A stretch of 64,000 bases of DNA from Marinobacter sp050379415 (GTDB taxonomy: Bacteria > Pseudomonadota > Gammaproteobacteria > Pseudomonadales > Oleiphilaceae): positions 124,001-188,000 of the forward strand of contig NZ_JBNRLS010000002.1 of assembly GCF_050379415.1 (NCBI RefSeq). Direction: 5' to 3'. The position numbers and the translations under genes were made by a program. The notes under the pieces are model-generated. The model made no database searches and was not told the DNA's origin. It saw only the letters and a program-made list of their open reading frames with translations. Shown in pieces: positions 43,934 to 55,000 of the stretch (within the stretch, counting starts at the first letter, position 1; each line of letters starts with the position of its first letter).

Positions 43934-44451
43934 TGGCGATGGACTTCCAGGCCCCGGTTCAACGGCGCTTCCGCTGGCTCCGTGTTGGACTCCTGACTCT
44001 GGTTGGTATGGCCGCGCTGTCGCTGGTGGCGGCGCTATTGATCGCGGAAAGGTACCGGGATGGCCTGGCAGAAACCGAGCGGGGTATCGCCGAGATCCGC
44101 GCCGACCTGTCGGCGTCGGTGTTGGGGGAGATCGATCTGGAGCAACTGACCCATCAGGCCGGGAAACTCAGGAATGTCGTTGCCCATATTGGAGCGCCCC
44201 TGCCGGACGTGTTGAGCTCGGTGGCTGCCGCCATTCCTGCCAATGTCCGGCTCGAACTGCTCGAATACGACGCCCGGGAGGGCGCCGGGACGGTTCGGGC
44301 GGTTTCACCGGACCCCCATGCCCTGGCGGATTTTGTCCGCACCCTGGAATCAAGCCCTTCGGTTCGCCGGGCGGTGGTCGCCCGCCAGGAAACCCTGCCC
44401 GGGCCGGAAGAGAATTATCGCCATGACATCCACCTGGTCGCGGAGCCCTGA
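43930..44451 (+). CDS. PilN-like inner-membrane assembly protein
   Basis: 173 residues. A short cytoplasmic N-terminus is followed by one membrane helix (LLTLVGMAALSLVAALLIA, about residues 25-43), a coiled-coil stretch (YRDGLAETERGIAEIRADL) and a ferredoxin-like periplasmic domain (LPDVLSSVAAAIPANVRLELLEYDAREG). This is the PilN layout, including the VRLELLEYD strand where PilN and GspL have similar sequences. It overlaps the previous stop (ATGA) and touches the next gene. Confidence 0.7.
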   Translation: MMAMDFQAPVQRRFRWLRVGLLTLVGMAALSLVAALLIAERYRDGLAETERGIAEIRADLSASVLGEIDLEQLTHQAGKLRNVVAHIGAPLPDVLSSVAAAIPANVRLELLEYDAREGAGTVRAVSPDPHALADFVRTLESSPSVRRAVVARQETLPGPEENYRHDIHLVAEP

Positions 44452-45003
44452 ATGGATAACTTGACGCTAAGGGCAGAGTTGGCGCGGCCTGCCTACCTGT
44501 GGCTTGCCCTGTTGCTGGTTTTGCTGGTGAGCACCACGGCCATCGTGGTGGCTGTTTCCATCGTTCCCGCCCGGGAGGATTTGCAGGAGGCGAGGGAAAG
44601 TTACGCGACGATGTCCGAACACCTGAGGCTCGCCAGCGAGCTCAGTTCGCTTCGCGAGGACGTTAGTTACTGGGCGTCAGTGGTGCCTGGCATGGCCGCG
44701 AAGCTTGGCTGGAGAGGGTCCGCATCGGATTTCTCCGGCGCGATCCTCGATGCGGCGACGCTGGCCAATATCCGGCTGGACAAGGAGGTTAACGAAGTGA
44801 GGGCCGCAGATACCCACCGGATCTACTCGAAGACCCTGTATTTCAAGGCTGAATACGCGGCTGTCGACCGGTTTATCGCGGAGCTGGCCCGCCTGGATCT
44901 GCTGGTCGTGCCCGGCAAGGTTTCACTGGCACCGGCCGGGGAAGGTGATGATCGGCTGGGAGTCACCCTCGCACTGACCGGCTATGCGGAGATAGAACGA
45001 TGA
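44452..45003 (+). CDS. PilO/GspM-like inner-membrane assembly protein
   Basis: 183 residues with a membrane helix near residues 12-36 (YLWLALLLVLLVSTTAIVVAVSI), a coiled-coil (AREDLQEARESYATMSEHL), then a ferredoxin-like fold (ILDAATLANIRLDKEVNEV; FKAEYAAVDRFIAELARLDLLVVPGKV). The last phrase resembles the PilO pattern in which one residue block selects a subset of sequence differences. It follows PilN directly, as in pilMNOP. Confidence 0.65.
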   Translation: MDNLTLRAELARPAYLWLALLLVLLVSTTAIVVAVSIVPAREDLQEARESYATMSEHLRLASELSSLREDVSYWASVVPGMAAKLGWRGSASDFSGAILDAATLANIRLDKEVNEVRAADTHRIYSKTLYFKAEYAAVDRFIAELARLDLLVVPGKVSLAPAGEGDDRLGVTLALTGYAEIER

Positions 45004-45470
45004 GTCGACTTTACGTGATCGGTCTTGGAGCGTTTGCCTGGCTGGCAGTGCTGGCATCGTTGGCCGGTGTGGCTACGCCAGGGGTCGCCGGGCACCAACA
45101 GTCCGGACACCTCATTGCCCTGGAGGACCTGGTTGTGGGTGGCGTTCCGACAAACGCAGGGCAGAATTCGCCAGTTTTGGAGAGCCGGAATCCGTTCCGG
45201 TTTGCACCGACGTTCCTTGAGGACGCCTATAGCCCGATGCCGGAATCACCCTCGGAGCAGCCACTTCTGGCCGGGCTCAACCTGACCCTCGAGGGCGTCC
45301 AGCTACGCGGGGGCAAATTCACAGCCTTCGTGAGCTATCAGGGTCAGCGTCGGCCTCTGCGCACCGGTGATCGTATCGGCGACCAGCTGGTGGTCGCACA
45401 CATAGAGCAGGACCGGATCCAGGTTGTTGGAAATGGCAATGAGGCCCGCTGGATCTATCTCACCCAATGA
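45000..45470 (+). CDS. GspC/PilP-like periplasmic linker
   Basis: 156 residues: an N-terminal signal-anchor (LGAFAWLAVLASLAGVATPG) and a periplasmic part ending in a small beta domain (GLNLTLEGVQLRGGKFTAFVSYQGQRRPLRTGDRIGDQLVVAHIEQDRIQVV). That arrangement matches the homology region of GspC and PilP, which contacts the secretin. SRNPFRFAP before it is the short motif seen in such linkers. The start overlaps the previous stop and the end overlaps the secretin start. Confidence 0.65.
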   Translation: MSRLYVIGLGAFAWLAVLASLAGVATPGVAGHQQSGHLIALEDLVVGGVPTNAGQNSPVLESRNPFRFAPTFLEDAYSPMPESPSEQPLLAGLNLTLEGVQLRGGKFTAFVSYQGQRRPLRTGDRIGDQLVVAHIEQDRIQVVGNGNEARWIYLTQ

Positions 45471-47725
45471 CGATTCGACATGAAACAGATAACGGGGAAC
45501 ACACCAACGTGAGGACACGATTGACGCTGACACTCCTGCTGGGCTTGCTGCTGGCAGGCTGTGCTGCCCAGGTGCACATGGAACCGGAACCGACGGCGTC
45601 CGGAGACTGGTTACAGACAGTGATGGATTACCGGGCCAGGGCAGCGGAGCATCCCCGTGACGCGGCTGTCCGTATGGCGCGGGAGAAAGCGGAGTTGGCC
45701 GCCGCGGAGTATTACCTGGAGGAGGGTAAAGAACGGATGGCAGCGGGCAACGTTGAAAATGCCATCGTCTCGTACCGCAACGGCCTGGTAGCCCGGCCCG
45801 ATGACCCACAGCTGCGCCGGTCCCTGTCCGAGGCCATGGGCGCCCGGGAAGCCCGGCATGCCTATGACCAGGCGCTATCGCTGATCGAGATGAACCGGCT
45901 GAGCGAGGCCACCAGCCGCCTGGAAGAAGCCCTGGATCTGAACCCTGATTTCAGCCAGGCCCGCCGGAAACTGGAGGAAGTGGCGGCGAAGAAAGACCTC
46001 TACCAGCGTTACCGCTCCCAGCTCTCTTCCCGGGAGCGCATCACCCTGAACTTCAACGGTACCGACATCAAGGATGCCTTCCAGTATGTCGCGGAAGCCA
46101 ACGACCTGAACATCGTGTTCGATAATGAGGTCAAGAGTGTGCCAGTCACCCTGTTTGCCGAAAACGTGACACTCCGGCAGGCCCTGGATCTGATCTTCCG
46201 GTCGACGGACACCCAGTACAAACAGATCGGCTCCAACACGCTCCTGATCGCACCGGATACTCCCGAAAAGCGTTCCCAGTACCAGGATCGGCTCCTGCGC
46301 ACCTTCAGCCTGAACTCCATCAAGGCCGCCGAGATGGCGGAGATCCTCAAGTCCGGTCTGCGGCTGGAGTCTGTGGTCATCAACGAGCGAATGAACACCC
46401 TGAGCATTCGCGAGCCGGATGACATCATCGCGCTTGCCGAGAAACTCATCATCGCCAATGACCAGCCCATGGGGGAGGTCATTCTGGATGTGGAAGTGCT
46501 CGAACTGGACCGCACCAAATCCGAACAGCTGGGCCTCAACCTGGGCGAGCAGATCACGCTGGCCTATCCGCAATTCGAGACCGGGGACTCCATCCGGGAC
46601 GACGTGCTGACGAAAGGGGTGGTCACCATCCCGACCATCACCTTCAACTACCTCAAGCGGGACGTGGGCGCGACGATGCTGGCCAGTCCCTCGCTGCGGG
46701 TGCTGGACAACCAGCAGGCCAAACTGCACATCGGTGAGCGGGTGCCGTTGCGCTCCTCCACCATCCTGGACGCCACCGGCCAGACCCGCACCACCTTCGA
46801 GTACCGGGATGTGGGTATCAAGCTTGAGGTCATGCCGGATATCCACCTCGATGGCTCGGTGGCGGCAAGCATCGGCATCGAGGTCAGCGCCCTGGGCGCC
46901 AACCTCGGCACACCGGACGAGCCTGCCATCAGCATCCTCACCCGCCGGGTGGAAACGGGCATGCTGTTGCGTGATGGCGAGACCGCCGTCATTGGCGGGC
47001 TGATCCAGGATATGGACAGCAACAACCGCGTCCGCCCCGTGGGCCTGGGCGAACTCGGCACGATTGGCAAACTGTTCAGTAACACCACCGACGAAAAGCG
47101 CCGGACCGACGTGATGCTCACCATCACCCCGCGGGTGGTGCGGCCTGCGGCGATGCCACCCCAGGCGGTCCGGTCTTTCTACTCCGGTAACTCCGAGCGC
47201 TTCACGTCCGAGCCCATGTTCGACTACATCGGCTCGAAGGCCAACGTCCGCATGCATGGCAAGAGTGCCGAACCGGGCCCGATGGCGCCGGCGGTTGCCG
47301 CGGCTGAAGACCTCGCCGAAAAAGCTGACGGTGAGGGCGCACCCGGCCTGGCATTTACCGAAGACAGTTATCAGACCACCTCCGGCAAAACCCTCACCGT
47401 CAGCGTACGCGCCGGTGACCTCGGTGCCATTGAGGAACTCCCGCTGGACGTTCTGTTCAATCCCGAGCTGGTGAGTTTCAAGGGCGTCCGCCCGGTGGGC
47501 GGCGGAACGCTTACGGCCGCCGCCGAGACCGGCGACAAAGCGGGCATGGTCACCATCAGGCTCTCTGGCCGGCCATCGGGAGCCTCCGGAAGCCTGATCG
47601 ACATAGAACTGGAAGCCCGTAAGGCCGGCATCTCCTACCTGATGGCCCGCCCTGCAATGCTGGCCACGCCGGAGGGAGAGGCGCAGCCGGTAGACGGATT
47701 CAACTCGCGGGTGGTGGTGCGGTAA
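45467..47725 (+). CDS. Lipidated secretin with N-terminal TPRs and C-terminal cohesin-like domain
   Basis: Outer-membrane channel of the system. ATG 45467 overlaps the previous stop; GTG 45509 is an alternative that gives a classic lipoprotein signal. The lipobox LLAGC puts the acylated Cys at about residue 32, so the secretin may target itself without a pilotin. Residues 50-180 are TPR-like (AGNVENAIVSYRNGLVARP, NRLSEATSRLEEALDLNP). Secretin N domains follow (NFNGTDIKDAFQYVAEANDL). The channel domain is about 400-560 (LASPSLRVLDNQQAKLHIGE; RRVETGMLLRDGETAVIGG; RRTDVMLTITPRVV). Residues 625-752 look like a cohesin beta sandwich (TVSVRAGDLGAIEELPLDVLFNPELVSF). Cohesin-bearing secretins exist in deltaproteobacterial systems, from memory. 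Confidence 0.88.
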   Translation: MTIRHETDNGEHTNVRTRLTLTLLLGLLLAGCAAQVHMEPEPTASGDWLQTVMDYRARAAEHPRDAAVRMAREKAELAAAEYYLEEGKERMAAGNVENAIVSYRNGLVARPDDPQLRRSLSEAMGAREARHAYDQALSLIEMNRLSEATSRLEEALDLNPDFSQARRKLEEVAAKKDLYQRYRSQLSSRERITLNFNGTDIKDAFQYVAEANDLNIVFDNEVKSVPVTLFAENVTLRQALDLIFRSTDTQYKQIGSNTLLIAPDTPEKRSQYQDRLLRTFSLNSIKAAEMAEILKSGLRLESVVINERMNTLSIREPDDIIALAEKLIIANDQPMGEVILDVEVLELDRTKSEQLGLNLGEQITLAYPQFETGDSIRDDVLTKGVVTIPTITFNYLKRDVGATMLASPSLRVLDNQQAKLHIGERVPLRSSTILDATGQTRTTFEYRDVGIKLEVMPDIHLDGSVAASIGIEVSALGANLGTPDEPAISILTRRVETGMLLRDGETAVIGGLIQDMDSNNRVRPVGLGELGTIGKLFSNTTDEKRRTDVMLTITPRVVRPAAMPPQAVRSFYSGNSERFTSEPMFDYIGSKANVRMHGKSAEPGPMAPAVAAAEDLAEKADGEGAPGLAFTEDSYQTTSGKTLTVSVRAGDLGAIEELPLDVLFNPELVSFKGVRPVGGGTLTAAAETGDKAGMVTIRLSGRPSGASGSLIDIELEARKAGISYLMARPAMLATPEGEAQPVDGFNSRVVVR

Positions 47726-48204
47726 TGCAGCGTTCCGCCGGGCTTTCACTGATCGAGCTGATGGTGTCCGTGATGATCCTGTCGGTTCTGGCGGCAGTGG
47801 CCTTGCCCTATGCGGAACGGGAATACATGCGCAAGAAGGAACTGGAATTGCGGGAAAGCCTGAGGACCATGCGTAACGCCATCGATGCCTTTCACAGCGA
47901 CTGGCTCAAGGGCCGGATTCCGCCCGGCAGCGGCACCGCCAGTGAGGACGGCTACCCGGTTTCCCTGGAGGTGCTGGTGGAGGGCGTCGACAGCGGGACC
48001 ATGGAAGGCGGCCGGCGGTATTACCTGCGCCGGATTCCCCGCAATCCATTTGCGGACCAGAGCCTGGAGACGACCAGTCACTGGCAGCTGCGCAGTTACC
48101 GGGATGAGCCGGATACCCTGGCCTGGGGAGGCGAGGATGTTTACGACGTATGGCCGGCCACCCAGGGCACGGCGCTTGACGGGAGTTGCCGCTGTGACTG
48201 GTAA
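47725..48204 (+). CDS. Major pseudopilin, GspG-like
   Basis: 159 residues with a short leader ending in Gly and the class III signal AGLSLIELMVSVMILS. Prepilin peptidase would cut after the Gly, leaving a Glu at mature position 5. A conserved hydrophobic helix precedes a charged region (REYMRKKELELRESLRTMRNAIDAFHSDW) like that of GspG, and a C-terminal portion with RIPRNPFADQSLE, a calcium-site-like GspG region. It overlaps the secretin stop by one base and the next gene by 11 bases. Confidence 0.88.
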   Translation: MQRSAGLSLIELMVSVMILSVLAAVALPYAEREYMRKKELELRESLRTMRNAIDAFHSDWLKGRIPPGSGTASEDGYPVSLEVLVEGVDSGTMEGGRRYYLRRIPRNPFADQSLETTSHWQLRSYRDEPDTLAWGGEDVYDVWPATQGTALDGSCRCDW

Positions 48205-48598
48205 CCGATACGCGAGGCGACAGGCCCAGCAAGGCTTCACCCTGATCGAGGTGCTGGTGGTGATCGTGCTGATTTCGATACTGGCGGCGGTTGCCGTGCC
48301 GGTGGTGTCCGGCTCCGTTGAAAAGGCCCGGGAAGCCGCGCTGAAGGAAAACCTCCAGGTGATGCGCAAGTCCCTGGACGATTACTTTGCCGACCATGGG
48401 CGCTACCCGGCGAGCCTCGAAGCGTTGGTGGATCAGCGATACCTCCGCTTCATCCCGGAGGATCCGGTGCTGGAGGCCCCCGCGCCACAGTGGCAAACCG
48501 AACTCACCCGCTACAGCGACGGAGGGCAGGGCATTCACGATGTCCACAGCACCTCCGGGGGAACGGCGAACGATGGCAGCCGCTACGCGGATTGGTGA
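48194..48598 (+). CDS. Second pseudopilin, GspG/GspH-like
   Basis: 134 residues from GTG 48194, which has GGGAG (48181-48185) 8 bases upstream. The open frame extends upstream inside the previous gene, but this start gives a proper leader: basic residues, then QGFTLIEVLVVIVLIS with cleavage after Gly and Glu at position 5. The rest resembles GspG (EKAREAALKENLQVMRKSLDDYF, GRYPASLEALV, YLRFIPEDPV). Two GspG-type pilins in tandem suggest a duplicated major subunit. Confidence 0.85.
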   Translation: MTGNRYARRQAQQGFTLIEVLVVIVLISILAAVAVPVVSGSVEKAREAALKENLQVMRKSLDDYFADHGRYPASLEALVDQRYLRFIPEDPVLEAPAPQWQTELTRYSDGGQGIHDVHSTSGGTANDGSRYADW

Positions 48599-49052
48599 CC
48601 GGCGCGCCGAACAGGGCGTGACCTACCCGGTGGTGCTGGGCCTGCTGATGGCCTTTGCCCTGGGCACGTCGGTGTCGGTGCCACTGGCATCGACGGAAAT
48701 GAAAAGAATGCAGGAGGCGGAACTGCTGTTCCGCGGGATGGCCTACCGGAACGCCATCCATTCCTATTACGAGGCTGTCCCGCAGGCGCCGGAGTATCCG
48801 GCCGAACTGGATGACCTGATCAACGACCGGCGGTTTGCACACCGCCGACACATACGCCGGCTCTACGCAGACCCCATAACGGGTGGTGCCTGGGAGCTGA
48901 TACGCACAGCCGGAGGCCGGATTGCCGGTGTCCGCAGCCGGAGCGGGAGGAAGCCCCTGAAAACGGGCAACTTCCCCTCAGGCCTGGAAGAATTTGCCGC
49001 GGCAACGCGGTACCAGGACTGGTGGTTTGTCTTCACCACGGACAACCCCTGA
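48573..49052 (+). CDS. Third pseudopilin without the position-5 glutamate
   Basis: 159 residues from ATG 48573, overlapping the previous gene by 26 bases. The leader ends in EQG, and the mature start VTYPVVLGLLMAFALG lacks the Glu that other pilins have at position 5. In canonical T2SSs only GspK lacks it and caps the tip. Length is much shorter than GspK (over 300), so this would be a minimal tip-like pilin. The C-terminal part (YPAELDDLINDRRF; LYADPITGGAWELI; YQDWWFVF) resembles GspG-type ends. Confidence 0.75.
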   Translation: MAAATRIGDRRAEQGVTYPVVLGLLMAFALGTSVSVPLASTEMKRMQEAELLFRGMAYRNAIHSYYEAVPQAPEYPAELDDLINDRRFAHRRHIRRLYADPITGGAWELIRTAGGRIAGVRSRSGRKPLKTGNFPSGLEEFAAATRYQDWWFVFTTDNP

Positions 49053-49088
49053 TAAAAACTCGAAGAACGTAGTCTCGGGAGAAATAAC

Positions 49089-52000
49089 ATGGAATTCTGG
49101 CGCCAGAACCGCCGTACGTTTGCGTTTGTTGCCCTGTTTTCGTTGCTGGCCCCCCAGCTTGCGCAGGCGGCAACCATTACCATGGACTCGGTGCGAAGCT
49201 CCCCCAAGGGCTGGTCGCTACAGTCGGCGGCCGCCTTGCCCCCGGAAATCCAGGCGGTCGAATCGGCCACCCTGGAACAGGCCTTTGACCGGGACACGGC
49301 CACGGAATACACCGCCTACGACGACCAGAGTTTCGATATCACCCTCGAAGGCGAACGGGATGTAACGGCGATCCGGGTCTTTGGTGCCGCACCCTACACC
49401 CTGACCGTCCAGGAAAAGGCAAACACCGGCTGGCGGGACATCCAGGGTCTGAAAGGGCTGGACCTGACCAGCCTGCCGCCCACCTGGAACAGTTTCAGCA
49501 CCAACAATGCGGCCAGGACCGAACAGGTGCGCGTGGTGCTGGAAATGGCGGATTCCCCCGCCACCGGACTACGGGAACTGGAAATCTGGTCCAACGGTGA
49601 ACACCTGCCCGTCGAAACCGGCGAACAGCTGAGCACCCTGCTGGAAGAACAGGACCTGCCAGACCAGGCGGTCATGGCCCGGGCCACCCCTGCGCACGGC
49701 GAAATCGGACGCCGCTCGGAAACCAATCCCGACGACCCGACAGACAACACCTTCACTGCCCAACTCCCGATGCCCGCGAGCCAGATCAAGTACGCGTGGC
49801 TTGCCTACGAACTGAATGGCCTGTCGCACTGGGCGGAAGCGATCCGCGTTATCAACGACCAGCCGGCACTGGGTGGTGTGGTCGTCGAAGGCAGTGACAG
49901 CTGGAACGCGCAGCTGGAACGCATCAGCCCGACCTGGCTGAAACAGGGTGCTAACCGCATCCGCTTCACCGCCCCCTCCGACAAGGATTTCCTCTACCAG
50001 GTGCGTAATGTGCGCCTGGTGGTGGAGATGGACAACGGCGCCAACTTCGTCAGCTACGTCAGCGCCAGTGCCACCGACGATAACGCCACCATCGATAGCC
50101 TCTACGATGGCCAGACCGACAGCGGCATGGTGGTGTACAGCGGCACCGGCGTTGGCACCTCCACCAATACCTCGAGTAACGAGACCGCTCTGCCGCCAGG
50201 CCTGATCGATAATCCCGGCAACGGCCTGCACCTGGGCTGGGTGAAAGGCAAGGCCGCCTGGAAACAGGCACTGGCAAGCCAGACCACCATGGCCGCTGGC
50301 TCCGTGGTCGAACTGGGCTTCGATCGCGAAGTGGAACTGGAAACCGTCGGGTTTTATCTGCGGGGCAGTCTTGCGGGTAAGATCGGTGTTCAGCTCTACG
50401 TGAACGGCGGCTGGCAGGAAACCGGCGCACCGGACGTCTCGGCACGCTCCCTGAAGGGCGGCTGGAACGAGATCCCCGTTGCCAGCGGCAACCGTGTGCG
50501 TGGCGCCCGGTTGGTGTTCACCGGCGGTGAGGGCAGCGCCGGGGAAGTGCGGGAACTCACCGTGCGCGGCTCCGGTATCGGTGGTGCCTGGCTGCCGCCC
50601 GAGGTGGTCGTCACCTACCCGGATGCCGGCCAGTATTACGGCCGAGAAGCCTACATCCGCGGCTTCCTGCAGGGGTTGGAGAACGAGAGCGGTGAGGCGG
50701 AGCTTTTCATTGCCGGTCGCCCCCTGAATCACGTCAATGGCGAATTCCAGACTCTGATCAGCAAGGACGACATCGGCCTGGAAGAACAGCCGGACGATAC
50801 CGCCTGGACCGTCCAGCTGGAAGCTGTCTATCCCGATGGCGAGCGCAGCTCCGTCATCGTTCCCCTGTACGTCAACAAGGGCGCCCTGCCGGAAGAAGGC
50901 GCCGTCAATGACGACAACGTCGATATGCCCCCGGTTACCAGCGTCCCGGTGACACCGGAGGAAGGCAACACCGGTGGTACCGGCGGCGCGGTGATAGACG
51001 TTGGCCCCGGAGCGGTCTACACGGACCTCGATATCAATATGATGCCGCTGCGTGGCATTGACCTGGCCACCATGGACTCCTGGATGACCAACGTCACCGG
51101 GCCGGACAATGGCTATCGCTTCCTGCCTCACGGCAAGCATTTCAAGAAGAAGGTGGAAGTCCGCATCAAGTACAACCCGAGCCTGCTGCCGCCGGGCTTC
51201 AGCGAGGACGACATCCGCACCTTCTATTTCGATGAGAACGCCGGCCAGTGGAAAGAACTGGAGCGCAAGTCCATCGACAAGGGCAAGAAGGAAGTGGTGG
51301 CGCTGACCGACCACTTCACCGACATGATCAACGCGGTGATCCAGATCCCGGATTCACCGCAGAACACCCAGTTCAACCCGACCCAGATCAAAGACATCAA
51401 GGCCGCCGACCCCGGCGCGAAGGTCAACCTGATTGAGCCACCCCAGGCCAACAACATGGGCGATGCGCGCCTGAGCTACCCGATCGAAGTGCCACCGGGT
51501 CGCCAGGGCATGCAGCCACAGCTGGCGGTGCAGTACAGCTCCGGTGGCGGCCACAGCTGGCTGGGCCACGGCTGGGACCTGAGCACCCAGGCGATCACCA
51601 TTGATACCCGATGGGGCGTGCCGCGTTACGACGCAGAGAAGGAAACCGAAACCTATCTCCTGAACGGCAGTCAGCTGACACCGATGGCCCACGTGGGCGA
51701 GCCGGAAGCGCGCTCTGCTGAAAAGGTATTCCACACCCGGGTCGAAGGCGGTTTCCAGAAGATAATCCGCCACGGTGACAATCCCACCAACTATTGGTGG
51801 GAAGTAATCGACAAGTCCGGAACCCACTATTTCTACGGCGGCGACGATACCCGCAATGGGCCACAGGCTGATGACACCCTGCGTACAGCCTCCGGAAACA
51901 TCGGGCACTGGGCGCTTCGGCTCGTGCGCGACAGCAATGGCAATGAAATCCGCTACTACAACACCCGGGTGACTGATTCCGGTCTGGGTGACGGCAAGGG

Positions 52001-55000
52001 TGGCGTTGCTGGCTATCAGATCTATACCGATCGTATCGAATACACCGGTTACAAGGGCCAGAAAGGTGCCTATGCAGTCAGCTTTACCCGGGATCGGGAG
52101 CAAGGCGGTTTCAACAGCTCAACCGATCGCCGCCAGGATGTGAACATCGATGCGCGCCTGGGCTTTAAACGCGTCACTGCAGATCTGCTCAAACGCATCG
52201 ACATTACCTACAAAGGCCAGCCGGTCCGCAGCTATACCTTCGAGTACGAGCAAGGCGCCTTCGCCCGCACCTTACTGAGCAAGATGAACCAACTGGACAG
52301 TAAGGGCGAGTTCTTCAATGCCCACAGCTTCAGTTACTACAAGGACATCCTGAATTCCGACGGCAATTACCAGCCGCTGGCGGGCGAGGACCAATGGGCT
52401 AACACCGATGATCACATCGAGGCAGGTCTGTCCCTGGATCGGAACGGTTTTGAGGACGGTGCCAGTGCCACCAGTGGTATTGCGTCAAAATCAAAAGGGG
52501 ACAGTAGCGCCGTAACCGCCGGCCCGAACGACGGTAACCTTGCTTGCAAAAGCAGCACCATCGGTGACACCCGGAACTCCACCAAATCCAGCAGCAAGGG
52601 GTTGCTGGCGCTGGCGGACATCAACGGGGACGGGCTGCCCGACAAGATCTTTGTCAGAGACGGCAGGATGCAGTTCCGCCCAGGTACCCCTGGCGGCGGC
52701 TTCAGCGGTCAAACCGTTCCGGTGGTCGGTGCTACCCGTTTCTATGAAGACACGGCCACTTCCAGTGCCAATGGGCAGCAGGCGGTGCTCGGTTGCAGCG
52801 GTGTTTCCGCCTCCTACAGCTCGGTGACGACCAATACCTACACCAGCTCCCGCACTTACTTTACCGATGCCAACGGCGATGGCCTGATCGATATCGCCAT
52901 GAACGGCACCATCTATTTCAACCGACTGGATGATGGTAAACCGACCTTCCTGACCCATTCCGGAGACACGCCAAACCCGATTGAGGCGGGCGCCGATATT
53001 GATAGCGACGGCCTGGTGACCTTCGACCCACAGGAATACGAGCAACGTATTGACGACAACCCGCTTCATGACACCGTGCGTGTGTGGGAAGCCCCATACG
53101 ATGGTCATATCGCCATCAGCGGGCCGGTGGCGCTGGTTGAGGACAAATCAACGGATCGTCGGAACTATGAGGATGCAGATGGTGTCACCGTGCACATCGA
53201 GCACGGGGGCAGGGCACTCTGGTCTGCCACCCTCGCAGCCAACGATTACACCCCCAGAACTCCCGAGGGTGTGTCGCGCATTCCGGTTACCCGTGGGGAT
53301 CTGGTGTTCTTCCGGGTGCAGTCCGTGTTCGATGGCCTGTACGACCAGGTGAGCTGGGCGCCGGAGATCCGTTACCTGGATGTTCCCGCCGTCAGCGACG
53401 CCAATAACAAGCCCCTCTATACCTATCATGGTGACGGTGATTTCCTTGCCGTCGCCTATCCCGGCCAGACCGTCAATGCGCCCATCGCCGGCACCGTGCG
53501 CGTGGATGCGCCACTACACAAACAGGCAACCAGCGACAACGTCACCGTAACCGTTACCCTGGAAGACGAGGTGATCTGGCAACGGGAACTGGCAGCCGGG
53601 ACGGAAGGTACGTTTAATCCGGATACGGTGGTGGAGGTCTCGGAAGGAGACACGCTTTCCTTCCGGATGGAAGCCAGCACCCGCATAGACTGGCAAGCCC
53701 TCGACTGGAAGCCCGCGCTGATCTATACCGCGGCTGAAGACAGCAACGTGAATGTCACCGACGGTGACGGCAATCCGCAGATCGTCATTCCCGGGATACC
53801 CTCGGCATCCCTGTACTCCGCTACCGTAACCCCGGTGACGGCGCCACTGACCATCCCGGAAGAGGTGCAGGTCCCTCTGAGCAATATCGGGGAGCGTACA
53901 GAACCGATGCCGGACGACGGCACCGTGGAAGCGGTGGTCACCCCCACAGCCACCTTTGACGCCAATGAGGGCGAGGTGGTGTTCACCGTCAAGCGCGATG
54001 GGGCGCTGGTCCACAAGGAAATGCTGGTGGTCTACGACGGCCAGCTGCTGCGCCCGGAAGACGTGCCGGAAGAAGACGAGAACAGACCGGACCCGTATCT
54101 GCCGACGCCGGAAGTGCGCTTCCCGGTGGTTCCGGGGGAAACCTACTGGCTTGAATACCACACGCCGGACACAAAGCTGGCGCAACGCGTCGAGTCCTCC
54201 GGGAGCGGGGTTTATTACCACAACACCGGTAACGGTACCTGGAGCACGTCGGTGTCTGAATCGGTCACCAGCGGATTCTATACCGTGCGGCAGGATTTCC
54301 GTTTCGGGCCGATGTTCCGCCAGTGGGGCCAGTTTGTCTGGAATGGCAACCGTGGCGCTGCTGAAAAGCCGATTGATGAAGCGAAGCTGGTGCTCGATCC
54401 CAACCTTGGGAATGACCGTTCCACGGACGGGTTTGAAGATATCAGTAACTCCGATCAGCTTGAATCCGAGTTCGATGCCAACGGTTACGATTCGACGTCT
54501 GCCGATCTGGTTCTGATGTTCCCGGGTATTGGCGGCAATACCTGGGAAGGCTACGACGCTGAGAGTTACATCCAGCCAGGACTGATGAGCAGCTCCCGCT
54601 ATGGCCTGGACAACCCGGGCGATCCGGACCCGGTGGCAGGTGCCGGCGCCCGTGCGATTATCAAACTGACGCACAGTTACAACAAGAGCCGGACCCTCGG
54701 TGGCTCGGCCATGGGAGTCAGCGGCGGTGCCGGGGAGACCAACGGCGAATCCCGCACCCTGGTGGATTTCCTGGATATGAACGGCGACCGGTACCCGGAC
54801 ATCGTTGGTCCGTCACGGATCCAGTACACGTTGGCTAACGGTGGACTGGAAGCCGCTCCCATCAGTCTCGAGGAACTCGACGGGTTACCCCGTGTAAACA
54901 AAACCGAGGCGACCTCCTTCAACGCTGGGGGCTCGGTTGGCAGCTCCGAACCCCAGAAAGAACGAACCTTCGGGGGAATGACGATTATTTATGCCAACTC

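Noticed and set aside
43070..45470. Housekeeping pilMNOPQ operon
   Set aside because: The set has an F gene, an E ATPase, pseudopilins and a cohesin-bearing lipidated secretin in the same block and follows topA rather than ponA/aroK, so it is a separate system, not the standard type IV pilus alignment complex.
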